Of a DNA stretch of 64,000 nt, positions 56,375-64,000 are shown in pieces. The position numbers and the translations under genes were made by a program. Position 1 is the stretch's first letter. Every line of letters begins with the position of its first letter. The notes under the pieces were generated by a model, which saw only the letters and a program-made list of their open reading frames with translations, was not told the origin of the DNA and ran no database searches. This DNA comes from Anaerovorax odorimutans (GTDB taxonomy: Bacteria; Bacillota; Clostridia; Peptostreptococcales; JAAYPU01): positions 1 through 64,000 of the forward strand of contig JAENZQ010000010.1 in the NCBI GenBank assembly GCA_016841185.1, given 5' to 3'.

Positions 56375-57274
56375 TCATTTTAAATTACTCAGACGATAAA
56401 TATAAATATCTGTTATATCTGTTTTGTATTTTTCTTTTGCCGCGTCATCTGCTATAATGTTTGATATTGCCGGCTGCGATAGGTTTAATATTTGAGCCAG
56501 TTCTTTGTTCGATACTTCAGAATATTTTTTAGCCAGAAAAACAACCGTCTTCCTTGCTTCAACAAATCTGCTCGTCCTGACTTTTAAACTTATCTCTCCC
56601 CTTGTAATATTATAGTACTCACATACAGCGTCCACTATATCAACTAATGGATAATTATAATTATTCTTTTCTTTAACCTGATTATCCTCGATATCAATCA
56701 TCAATTCTTCATCTTTAAGATTCTTTATTCCATTTTCTTTTATGCCGATAAATTCATTATATCCTTCCAGTTGCTGTTCTAAGCTTTTTCCAAATAAACT
56801 TAAAGGAAACTGTCTATCAACCAAACTGTCAAGGTTGTCCCCAATATAATTCTTATGACTGCAATATGTATAATTTAAACCTTCTTTTATTCCTGCTCTT
56901 TGAGGGTTTTGGTGTATATATCGGATCAATGACAATAAGTAATGATCTCTATTGCATAATATTGCTTTATGTCTTTGCTGAAACACATGCCCGCTTCTGT
57001 TATTCTTCTTGTTATAATAATATGTGTAGACTTGCTGTACTCCTTGCATAATCTTAGACAGTGGAATCTCGCCGACTTCTATCAGCATATGTGCATGATT
57101 CCCCATAATGCAGTAGGCATAGAGTTTAAACCGATATCGTTTTTTATATGTTCTAAGCAGTTCTAAATACTTTGCTTTTTCATGCTCCTTTTCAAAAATG
57201 TAATCTCTGTTATTTCCACGGCAGATCACATGATATAAAGCACCTTCATAATGGATCCTCTCTTTTCTTGCCAT
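56375..57274 (-). CDS. REP-associated tyrosine transposase (Y1/RAYT) with DnaA-C-like domain
   Basis: Single-strand DNA nuclease-type transposase of 299 residues, apparently intact. HUH motif HAH at 60-62 (GNHAHMLIEV) and the catalytic Tyr in LIRYIHQNPQRAG (Tyr119). The C-terminal third (DIVDAVCEYYNITRGEISLK through NKELAQILNLSQPAISNII) resembles the DnaA DNA-binding domain, as in other Firmicutes members. RAYTs act on short palindromic repeats. Five copies of a 21-bp repeat lie within 2.4 kb downstream of its start region (57431-59635). ATG follows AAGGAG. Confidence 0.9.
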   Translation of the reverse strand: MARKERIHYEGALYHVICRGNNRDYIFEKEHEKAKYLELLRTYKKRYRFKLYAYCIMGNHAHMLIEVGEIPLSKIMQGVQQVYTYYYNKKNNRSGHVFQQRHKAILCNRDHYLLSLIRYIHQNPQRAGIKEGLNYTYCSHKNYIGDNLDSLVDRQFPLSLFGKSLEQQLEGYNEFIGIKENGIKNLKDEELMIDIEDNQVKEKNNYNYPLVDIVDAVCEYYNITRGEISLKVRTSRFVEARKTVVFLAKKYSEVSNKELAQILNLSQPAISNIIADDAAKEKYKTDITDIYIYRLSNLK

Positions 57275-57430
57275 TATACTATCTCCTTATATAATACTCT
57301 GTCGCTTTACCCATGCCGTCTATTGTTAAGGATTTTTACGCCCGTTAATATTGAACATTTACATTTCCATTTGAAATTTTAGCAAACTACGGACTTCGAG
57401 CTTTGAACTATATACGAACTATATAATTTA

Positions 57431-57455
57431 ATTATGAAAGCCTGACCTGACCCCA
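57431..57455 (+). repeat. RAYT-adjacent repeat, divergent copy
   Basis: Reads TTATGAAAGCCTGACCTGACCCC, an altered form of GAATTATAAAAGCCTGACCCC. It begins 157 bp upstream of the RAYT start and lies 8 bp beyond the end of the glycosyltransferase fragment. Confidence 0.7.
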
Positions 57456-57462
57456 ATTATTA

Positions 57463-58257
57463 CTACAATTTGTTGAGAAACACCCTAAAACTCTTGCTTC
57501 TATCAAAGTTTTTACTTACATATTCCGAATTGTTCTGAGCCTTCTTTAAATAGCTCTCATAATCATTATTTATTTTATATAATGCTTTTATAAGACTGTC
57601 TTCTTGGTGTGCGTCAAAATATTCTCCGCAATGAAGTTCATCCAATATTTCTTTGCCTTCACCTTCTATACCATATACAATGGGCTTGTTTACTTAAATA
57701 ATCAAATACCTTGGAAGGTATTGTCTTCTCAAAAGATTCTTTCTTTTCTAATGCCAGAAATAGTATATCTGCAGTTTTCTTTACTGATCTAATGGTTTCG
57801 TCTTTTGGCATACTTCCATAATACTGAATATTAACTCCGTCTTTTTTTGCCTCTGTTAATAACTTGTCTCTAAAGGCTCCATCCCCTATAACATGAAAAT
57901 CAAATCTATTTTTTAATGATTTATCTATATTGAATGCCTTAATTAATACATCTAATTTTTGTGCCCGTCCTATATTCCCCGCATAAAAGATTGTGCGTTT
58001 TGCCTTATTCACAGCAATTCCTTCACTCTCCTTTATAGTCGGAATAATATGTATATCTTTTTCTGATACCCCATTGTAAATTACATGAATTCTTTCTTTA
58101 TTTGTATATTGACATATATAATTATACATCTTGCCTGAAACGCATATAATTTGATCTGCTTTCTTATACATAAAAGTTTCAAGTTTTTTCGTCATCTTAT
58201 AAATAATTGATTTATCAGATATCATACCGGCATCAACTGCAGAATCAGTTGTTAATG
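57463..58257 (-). pseudogene. Glycosyltransferase family 4 fragment with a frameshift
   Basis: C-terminal GT-B half of a WbuB/CapM-like glycosyltransferase. The open frame enters from the repeat at 58258 with TTDSAVDAG, then MISDKSIIYKMTKKLETFMYKKADQIICVSG, and VIYNGVS...IFYAGNIGRAQKLDVLIKAF. Near 57690 the frame breaks (DYLSKQAHCIWYRR then stop), while the next frame continues KPIVYGIEGEGKEILDELHCGEYFDAHQED to the stop at 57463; one base is missing. The N-terminal acceptor domain is absent. Both ends of the fragment lie at GCCTGACCCC repeats. Confidence 0.85.
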
Positions 58258-58278
58258 AATTATAAAAGCCTGACCCCT
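58258..58278 (+). repeat. RAYT-adjacent 21-bp repeat, copy 2
   Basis: Exact GAATTATAAAAGCCTGACCCC (21 bp, cited in two parts GAATTATAAAA and GCCTGACCCC). It marks the break point of the glycosyltransferase fragment and lies 20 bp beyond the MNT stop codon at 58299. Confidence 0.85.
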
Positions 58279-58298
58279 TCTTTAACTAAAAAATTTAA

Positions 58299-58604
58299 CT
58301 ACCTTTGATAAAAAACTACCCCAAAATCTTCAATATGTTTTCTTAAACCGTCATGTTTCAATGAATCATAATGTACTATATCAAAATAATATGGTATAGG
58401 TAATTTTTCATTTAATTCAACACTCAGATTATTTACTGTTTCTTCGGTAATAAAGGACCCATAAATAGCTAAATCAATATCAGAACCGTTCTTATAATTC
58501 CCTATAGCACGACTTCCAAAAATAGCTGCTTTCTCTATTTCTTCTCTTTTCATAAGAGCATGTACGATCATATCTTTACTTCTTGGTGTTATTCCAAATT
58601 TCAT
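58299..58604 (-). CDS. MNT-type nucleotidyltransferase, second pair
   Basis: Protein of 101 residues with GSRAIGNYKNGSDIDLAIYG, the nucleotidyltransferase motif, paired by a 4-bp overlap with the HEPN gene upstream. It lies in the stretch bounded by two GCCTGACCCC repeats (58258 and 59160). Likely antitoxin or modifier of the partner; function is inferred from family context. Confidence 0.88.
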   Translation of the reverse strand: MKFGITPRSKDMIVHALMKREEIEKAAIFGSRAIGNYKNGSDIDLAIYGSFITEETVNNLSVELNEKLPIPYYFDIVHYDSLKHDGLRKHIEDFGVVFYQR

Positions 58605-59002
58605 ATTTCTCTTCCTAACAAACTATGGACTTGTGATATTGCAGAATAGTATTCTTGCTTTATTTTATTTACAGCTAAATCAAATCTTTTTTCATCATAT
58701 GTATGGGCTAAAATATTTCTTTTCTCTAACATATCCATCCATATTTCTCCGTCTTGTATTAACTCATAATGGTACGCTGCTTTAATGACTTCTCTTGGGA
58801 ATTTGACATCTACTTCTTTGGATTCCAAATAATCTTTCAGTGTCTTCCATGCCAATTCAAAAGTATACTCAAATCTTTGAATCAATCCCTCTTTTTCAAG
58901 TTTGCTCAATTTATCGAAATCTGATATTGCAGAATCTAGTTGATCATAAGCTTTATTAAAGTTCTCAAATCTTTGACGCCATCTGATTTCTTTCGCATTC
59001 AA
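58601..59002 (-). CDS. HEPN-domain partner, second pair
   Basis: Helical protein of 133 residues, HI0074 type (GLIQRFEYTFELAWKTLKDYLESKEVDVKFPREVIKAAYHYE), with the HEPN motif RNILAH. Its first 80 or so codons and about 150 bp of upstream DNA are repeated almost exactly 437 bp further on (59131-59590). Confidence 0.88.
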   Translation of the reverse strand: MNAKEIRWRQRFENFNKAYDQLDSAISDFDKLSKLEKEGLIQRFEYTFELAWKTLKDYLESKEVDVKFPREVIKAAYHYELIQDGEIWMDMLEKRNILAHTYDEKRFDLAVNKIKQEYYSAISQVHSLLGREI

Positions 59003-59130
59003 TCAATCATCTCTCCTCGCCAATAATCCTTCCATAATATAATTTATAAACTATTTTATCATATTATATTTGACCTGTATATGACTTCCATTTCCGAACT
59101 CCGAACCTCTAATGAATTATATAAAGTGAA

Positions 59131-59439
59131 TTATAAATGAATTATAAATGAATTATAAAATGAATTATAAAAGCCTGACCCCTTTTCTTCCTCCATTAGT
59201 TCATAATGATAGGCTGCTTTAATTACTTCTCTTGGGAATTTGACATCTACTTCTTTGGATTCCAAATAATCTTTCAGTGTCTTCCATGCCAATTCAAAAG
59301 TATACTCAAATCTTTGAATCAATCCCTCTTTTTCAAGTTTGCTCAATTTATCGAAATCTGATATTGCAGAATCTAGTTGATCATAAGCTTTATTAAAGTT
59401 CTCAAATCTTTGACGCCATCTGATTTCTTTCGCATTCAA
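59131..59439 (-). pseudogene. Truncated duplicate of the HEPN gene
   Basis: Residues 1-81 are identical to the HEPN protein at 58601-59002, then the frame runs into a GCCTGACCCC repeat and ends with the repeat-encoded tail EEEKGSGFYNSFYNSF. The RNxxxH motif and the MNT partner are missing, so it is probably inactive. The duplication includes the promoter region of the gene. Confidence 0.85.
59160..59180 (+). repeat. RAYT-adjacent 21-bp repeat, copy 3
   Basis: Copy of GAATTATAAAA-GCCTGACCCC followed by TTTTCTTCCTCCA. It is preceded by three tandem TGAATTATAAA units and lies at the junction where the duplicated HEPN fragment breaks off. Confidence 0.85.
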
Positions 59440-59576
59440 TCAATCATCTCTCCTCGCCAATAATCCTTCCATAATATAATTTATAAACTATTTTATCATA
59501 TTATATTTGACCTGTATATGACTTCCATTTCCGAACTCCGAACCTCTAATGAATTATATAAAGTGAATTATAAATG

Positions 59577-59647
59577 AATTATAAAAGCCTGACCCCTTTT
59601 CTTCCTCCATAAATGAATTATAAAAGCCTGACCCCTTTTCTTCCTCC
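59577..59647 (+). repeat. RAYT-adjacent repeats, copies 4 and 5 in tandem
   Basis: Two copies of GAATTATAAAA-GCCTGACCCC-TTTTCTTCCTCCA occur 38 bp apart (59577-59609 and 59615-59647), the last just before the 3-prime end of the glycosyltransferase at 59684. Confidence 0.85.
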
Positions 59648-59683
59648 AAACGATTTGCCTATTAAATTTTGCAGCAGAAACAA

Positions 59684-60688
59684 TTAATTTTCTTTTGTTG
59701 TAGCTATTTCCTCTAATAAGTAAGCACTTTTTTCGTTCATTTCTTTAAATGCATCGTACTCAATTCTTTTGACTCTATATAATAATTCATCATTTATTTT
59801 CCTGTTTGCTGCAATAGCATCAGCAAGTAATCCGGTCATCCATGCCTGAACTCCTGACAACATTAAAACAGCTGCTAAGATAAGAGACTGAACATGTCCG
59901 GCAGAACTGTCCTGAATAAGGAAATAAATATATCTGACTCCTAATAAAACCCCTGCTAAAAAAAGAAGGGTTCCTATTATTAAAAACACTTTTAAAGGTC
60001 TATACATAGAATATGTTCTAATAATGGTACTGGCAGACCGCTGCATGTACTTCCACATACTCTTAAAAAGTCTCGAATCTCTTAATTTATCATTTGTCCC
60101 TATTTTTACATTGGATATGGCTTCTTTTCGTCTGCCTGCCTCAATAATGGTCTCTAAAGTATAAGTATATTCTGAAATAACATTTAATTTCATGGCTGCG
60201 GCTCTGCTGTATGCTCTAAAACCGCTCGTTGTATCCTGCACATTGCTTTTAGATGCAACCCTTACTGTCCAACTTCCCAGTTTTTGAAATAGCTTTTTAG
60301 AAGCAGAAAAATGTTCAATAGTATCTGTCTCTCTATCTCCTACGACAAATTCTGCTTTTTTATCTATGATAGGTTGAACAAGTTTTTCAATATCTTGTCC
60401 TTTATATTGGTTGTCGCCGTCTGTATTAACAATAATATCAGCACCAAGCTTTAAGCACGCATCGATTCCTGCCATAAAGCCCTTTGCTAACCCTCTATTA
60501 TTAGGAAATCTCACGATATGATGTACCCCTAATTCTTTAGCAACTTCAACCGTCCTGTCTTTACTTCCGTCATCTATTATAAGATACTCAATAGTATCAA
60601 TACCTTCAATTTCTTTTGGCAAACCATTAAAGGTTACAGGTAGTGTTTTTTCTTCATTGTAGCATGGTATTTGAATTAGTAATTTCAT
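59684..60688 (-). CDS. Family 2 glycosyltransferase (DPM1/GtrB-like)
   Basis: Protein of 334 residues. GT-A domain with IPCYNEEKTLPVTF, IIDDGSKDRT and NTDGDNQY (DxD-like), then two C-terminal membrane helices (about 240-300). This fits polyprenyl-phosphate mannose/glucose synthases or related surface-glycan transferases. Start ATG 60688 follows AAGGAGAGG; the longer frame from 60724 lacks a ribosome site. Confidence 0.9.
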   Translation of the reverse strand: MKLLIQIPCYNEEKTLPVTFNGLPKEIEGIDTIEYLIIDDGSKDRTVEVAKELGVHHIVRFPNNRGLAKGFMAGIDACLKLGADIIVNTDGDNQYKGQDIEKLVQPIIDKKAEFVVGDRETDTIEHFSASKKLFQKLGSWTVRVASKSNVQDTTSGFRAYSRAAAMKLNVISEYTYTLETIIEAGRRKEAISNVKIGTNDKLRDSRLFKSMWKYMQRSASTIIRTYSMYRPLKVFLIIGTLLFLAGVLLGVRYIYFLIQDSSAGHVQSLILAAVLMLSGVQAWMTGLLADAIAANRKINDELLYRVKRIEYDAFKEMNEKSAYLLEEIATTKEN

Positions 60689-60701
60689 ATAATTCCTCTC
60701 C

Positions 60702-61352
60702 TTAATTAGTAAATTTCTTTTCAAACCTATCAGCTATTTTTCTAACTAACCTATTCTTAGGAATCCTCAAATACAAAAATCTTGCTATAGTCCTTGCTTT
60801 TAACTTAAACGAAAGTAAAAATTTGTGCTTGTTATAATAATCATCATTAAATTCATTCTCATATAGAATGTCTTTAATATCATATTTCCTACTAATAGGT
60901 TTGGGGGTATTCTCATAATATCCTAATGACACTATTGCAATTGGATCAAATTCATTTGGTATATTAAATAGTTTACGTATATTCCTTTTTAAGGGCAAAT
61001 TGCATATCCAGCAAGTTCCAATATCTATCGAATGTGCTTTTAATAACATGTTTTGTATAATTGCAGCCCCACTTTGAATATTGTCCCTGTATTCAATATT
61101 ATCTGTCCTGTTGCTATATAATACAAGAATCGCCTGATTACAAGATTCTAAAAAATGTGCACTTCCTAACAACTTAATTTTTTGTAATTTTTCTTTATTG
61201 TTAATATATATAAATTTATATTCTTGCTTATTGCATGCAGTAGGTGCCCACATTCCTGCTTCAATAATTTCATGTATTTTTGTCAACTCTACTAATTTAT
61301 CATTATATTTTCTTATACTTCTTCTGTCTTTTATGGCTTCATCTAAATTCAT
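60702..61352 (-). CDS. Nitroreductase-family flavoprotein
   Basis: FMN-dependent oxidoreductase of 216 residues: DRRSIRKYNDKLVELTKIHEIIEAGMWAPTACNKQEYKF, and later GAAIIQNMLLKAHSIDIGTCWI, the family pattern. It overlaps the flippase-like gene by 14 bp and precedes the family 2 glycosyltransferase by 13 bp. The substrate is unknown; the position suggests a role in glycan or lipid-carrier chemistry. Confidence 0.85.
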   Translation of the reverse strand: MNLDEAIKDRRSIRKYNDKLVELTKIHEIIEAGMWAPTACNKQEYKFIYINNKEKLQKIKLLGSAHFLESCNQAILVLYSNRTDNIEYRDNIQSGAAIIQNMLLKAHSIDIGTCWICNLPLKRNIRKLFNIPNEFDPIAIVSLGYYENTPKPISRKYDIKDILYENEFNDDYYNKHKFLLSFKLKARTIARFLYLRIPKNRLVRKIADRFEKKFTN

Positions 61353-62283
61353 TTTTTTTCATCCTCATTCTTTTTATTTTCATATAAGAATATCCAATAA
61401 CACCTAATAATACTGTACTACTAAATGTAAATACATTAACAGAAAACCCACTTATTATCGCCTGATCCTTTTCATGCCCAACCATCAGTAATATTGCAAC
61501 CCAACCTGTTTCCATTGTACCAAAGTTACCTATACTGCTTAAAGGTAATATTGAAGAAATATTTGAAAAACTTCCTGCTAAAACTACATGCATTAACTTA
61601 ATTAATAAATTAAAATCATTTATTAATTCTTTAAAAATAATAAACATAATAAACCAATTAATCCCTGAAATAAAAAAGACTATTAATGTCTTTTTTATGC
61701 TAATATTCTCCTGAAAATATTTCTTTAGCAAATCTAACTGATTACTAAATCTTTGCAGATGGCGAATTTGGCTTAAATTATTTAATAGCAAAGGTATTAG
61801 CTTATACATACTTATAAAAGCTAACCCTATAACTATAATAACAAATAATACTATCTTTAAAATGCTATTTTTAAAGATAGTCAAAATACATACAAAGGCA
61901 AAAATTGTTGATGTAGATAATAAATCAAAAATTCTCGCAAGAATAATTAAAAGCCCGCTTTCAGTATAAGAAATATCAAATTTTTGCTTCATTAATAACG
62001 GAAAAGCTCCTTCACCAAGTCTTAAAGGCAATACTCGATTGTAAAGACCATGAACTAATACAATATCTAAAATCTGTAATGGTCGTAGTTTAGTTCGGGC
62101 CAATACTGAAAATCTTAGGCTTCGTAAAAAATAGATTATAAAATGAAAAAAAATACATGTTATTATTGTATTAATTTTCAACTTGGAATATAGAGTTATT
62201 ATATCCTCAATGTTAATTAATTTATAAAGGAGATATATAAAAATAACTGTAAAACAAATTTTTAAAATATCTTTATTCTTCAT
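61339..62283 (-). CDS. Flippase-like integral membrane protein (LPG synthase TM / UPF0104 family)
   Basis: Membrane protein of 314 residues with about eight helices and the family pattern (FFHFIIYFLRSLRFSVLARTKLRPLQILDIVLVHGLYNRVLPLRLGEGAFPLLMK; ILPLSSIGNFGTMETGWVAILLM). The GEGAFP and GNFGTxE motifs are characteristic. Such proteins often accompany glycosyltransferases and may move polyprenyl-linked sugars across the membrane. Confidence 0.85.
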   Translation of the reverse strand: MKNKDILKICFTVIFIYLLYKLINIEDIITLYSKLKINTIITCIFFHFIIYFLRSLRFSVLARTKLRPLQILDIVLVHGLYNRVLPLRLGEGAFPLLMKQKFDISYTESGLLIILARIFDLLSTSTIFAFVCILTIFKNSILKIVLFVIIVIGLAFISMYKLIPLLLNNLSQIRHLQRFSNQLDLLKKYFQENISIKKTLIVFFISGINWFIMFIIFKELINDFNLLIKLMHVVLAGSFSNISSILPLSSIGNFGTMETGWVAILLMVGHEKDQAIISGFSVNVFTFSSTVLLGVIGYSYMKIKRMRMKKNEFR

Positions 62284-62331
62284 TATCTCTCCCCTAAATT
62301 GACTTAATTATTATGATAAAACTATTCATGC

Positions 62332-63936
62332 TTATCCATTACTATTACTTATATTTATTACACTTTCTTGTGTTTTCAAACTTACTGTTTTAGCTATTGA
62401 GATATTCTGAACATTTTTTAAATCTATTTTACTTGGTACAAGAAGATCACTGGTTTTAAAAAATTTTCCTGATGCAACATGCCTCAAAGAAAAAGAATTT
62501 GCTTCTTTCAAGTCTATTTTATTTTTTGATTCTATATTATCATTTATTTGAATCAAATCTTCACTGATAATAATCTCCCTTTTAAACTTCACATCTATAT
62601 TATTATCAATAAAAATAAGTTTTCTCTTCAAAAGACTGATAATTGATTTTCCTAGGGTAAAAGATAATATTCTTAGCGCCAAATGCTTTAACGGTGATGA
62701 TAGCTGTTGTTTTATTGCATTAAATTTTCCACTTACTTTTAATATATTATTTATATCATCGTATTCTATTGTATATTTGTGGTCCAGCCAGTTAGTGGAA
62801 GCTGTGTATTTTGGAGTTTTAACCCTATAGCCAAAATCAACAAAATATTCTTTTTCTTTGTCAAATACTTTAAGAATCCCTCCTTTTTTAAGAGAACAAA
62901 CTAAAAATAAATCCTCTTTCTTAGATACAAATAATCCTGCCTCATTGAAAAATCTTTTATATAAAGTGTCTTGTATTTGCTGTTTATTCATTTCTACATT
63001 TTCTTTTTCAACTGCTCTTAAATAAGAATGCATTACATAATGAGACAAATACCTATCATCAACAGCATTCATAAAATTATATTTATCACCACTATAAATC
63101 TTTTTCTTTATATATAGTGCATCTTTATTTCCTTCATTAATAAGCACTTCTAATCCATTTGGCAAAAAATAAATCGTATTTCTCGACCCGTATTCTCCAC
63201 CTATGGTTCCATCGGGATGAACAAAATGTTTAATAAACTCAACAATCTTATTTAATGGTCCTTTTACTCTTTCATCATTACTCATATAGTAGTATTCTGC
63301 CAACATGTCCAATGATACACTAAGATAACCAAAATCAGCACCCCCATATTCAGGAAACCAACCTTCATTTGATTGCGTTTTTAAAATTCTACTTAATTTT
63401 GTTTCAATAGCATTAAAAATCCATTCTTCCTTTTCTATTTCATAAAGAGAGTATAACGCAGTAATTGAAGCTATTTCTTGATTAGATGCTTGTCTTTCAA
63501 TATTTTTCGATAAAAATCTCGCCGTTTTTATCAAATGCAATTTAATATTTTCATCATTGACACCCAATCGCTTATAAATTTCACATGCTGAGTAAAGTGA
63601 AAATGCCGTAGGAGGAAATCCATGTTCATTTGGATAATATTCATTAAAAGAACCGTCTTTTAATTGAATTTTACACCAATAATCTAAAGTCCCAAGAGCC
63701 CACTTCTTAACATTTTCATTTTTATAATATATATTTCCATAAAAATCTAATGAATATAATAATGTTAAAACTAATCCAGATTGCTGCAATATTGCAGATG
63801 AAAAATCTCTTATTTTTAAATGCCAAAAATTACGGTCACAACACCCAAATGTCATAGAATCTTCATCTCTATCTATTTGGGTTATTACTTGTGGTGCAAC
63901 CGTTTTAATAAAGTCTACATAGTATTTTCCTTGCAT
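62332..63936 (-). CDS. Alpha/alpha-toroid glycan-locus protein of unknown activity
   Basis: Protein of 534 residues without signal peptide. The first 330 residues contain repeated helical patterns such as LDYWCKIQLKDGSFNEYYPNEHGFPPTAFSLYSACEIY and ILKTQSNEGWFPEYGGADFGYLSVSLDMLAEYY, typical of alpha/alpha toroid folds (terpene cyclase, glycoside hydrolase and heparinase-like proteins). The last 200 residues are beta-rich. A role in processing a polysaccharide is plausible. Start ATG 63936 follows AAAGGGGA. Beyond it (63937-64000) nothing is seen. Confidence 0.6.
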   Translation of the reverse strand: MQGKYYVDFIKTVAPQVITQIDRDEDSMTFGCCDRNFWHLKIRDFSSAILQQSGLVLTLLYSLDFYGNIYYKNENVKKWALGTLDYWCKIQLKDGSFNEYYPNEHGFPPTAFSLYSACEIYKRLGVNDENIKLHLIKTARFLSKNIERQASNQEIASITALYSLYEIEKEEWIFNAIETKLSRILKTQSNEGWFPEYGGADFGYLSVSLDMLAEYYYMSNDERVKGPLNKIVEFIKHFVHPDGTIGGEYGSRNTIYFLPNGLEVLINEGNKDALYIKKKIYSGDKYNFMNAVDDRYLSHYVMHSYLRAVEKENVEMNKQQIQDTLYKRFFNEAGLFVSKKEDLFLVCSLKKGGILKVFDKEKEYFVDFGYRVKTPKYTASTNWLDHKYTIEYDDINNILKVSGKFNAIKQQLSSPLKHLALRILSFTLGKSIISLLKRKLIFIDNNIDVKFKREIIISEDLIQINDNIESKNKIDLKEANSFSLRHVASGKFFKTSDLLVPSKIDLKNVQNISIAKTVSLKTQESVINISNSNG

Positions 63937-64000
63937 TTTGGAGTCCCCTTTGTAATAAAAATATCATATGTTAATACCATTTATTAATTTTAAAGATTAT

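Overview
The window looks like chromosomal DNA from a low-GC, anaerobic, endospore-forming member of the Clostridia. It has AT-rich intergenic DNA, strong Shine-Dalgarno sites, a pyruvate:ferredoxin oxidoreductase, a BofA-like sporulation protein, a long Bacillus-type SRP RNA, a SAM-I riboswitch and the dnaX-yaaK-recR-yaaL-bofA gene order typical of Firmicutes. Species cannot be read from the sequence. All calls come from reading translations and motifs by eye; no database search was run.

Layout. 1-7.1 kb: arginase, an NhaC-family antiporter behind a sigma-54 promoter, an ISL3 transposase remnant and nifJ. 7.4-17.3 kb (minus strand): the DNA-repair/sporulation block bofA, NERD-like gene, yaaL, recR, yaaK and dnaX. 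It is split by a plus-strand ABC exporter operon (ATPase, double-length adaptor, MacB-like permease). 17.5-23.8 kb: SRP RNA, tRNA-Ser(GGA), prfB with its programmed frameshift, secA, a 35-residue membrane peptide and aspartate kinase. 24.4-34.4 kb: a sigma-54 activator and, after a -24/-12 promoter with activator-like sites upstream, a ten-gene Mrp/Mbh-type cation-antiporter operon with mrpE in two pieces and three large antiporter-like subunits. 34.8-39.7 kb: amino-acid permease, NtrC-type regulator and a substrate-binding histidine kinase. 39.9-47 kb: metK with SAM riboswitch, panC behind a leader terminator, a DUF4349 lipoprotein, a COG2426 membrane protein, a TtcA-like enzyme and two unknowns. 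47-64 kb: a cell-surface polysaccharide locus (galU, pgi, PglF/CapD-type dehydratase, O-antigen ligase-like protein, initiating sugar transferase, glycosyltransferases, flippase-like protein). It is interrupted at 53.4-59.7 kb by HEPN/MNT pairs, a RAYT transposase, gene fragments and its short repeats.

Two repeat systems stand out. (1) A non-coding composite element of up to about 370 bp, with at least six large and several partial copies in both orientations between genes. It combines tracts of degenerate 7-bp tandem repeats with three hairpins in a conserved order. The arms of one hairpin change together between copies, and one copy supplies the last codons of the permease gene. (2) A 21-bp repeat containing GCCTGACCCC, next to the RAYT gene, that bounds a row of gene fragments and toxin-antitoxin-like genes like cassettes.

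Functionally, the window joins ion homeostasis (NhaC, Mrp; both sigma-54 controlled and possibly sharing an activator site), amino-acid catabolism (arginase, aspartate kinase, permease plus sensor), core information processing and surface polysaccharide assembly.
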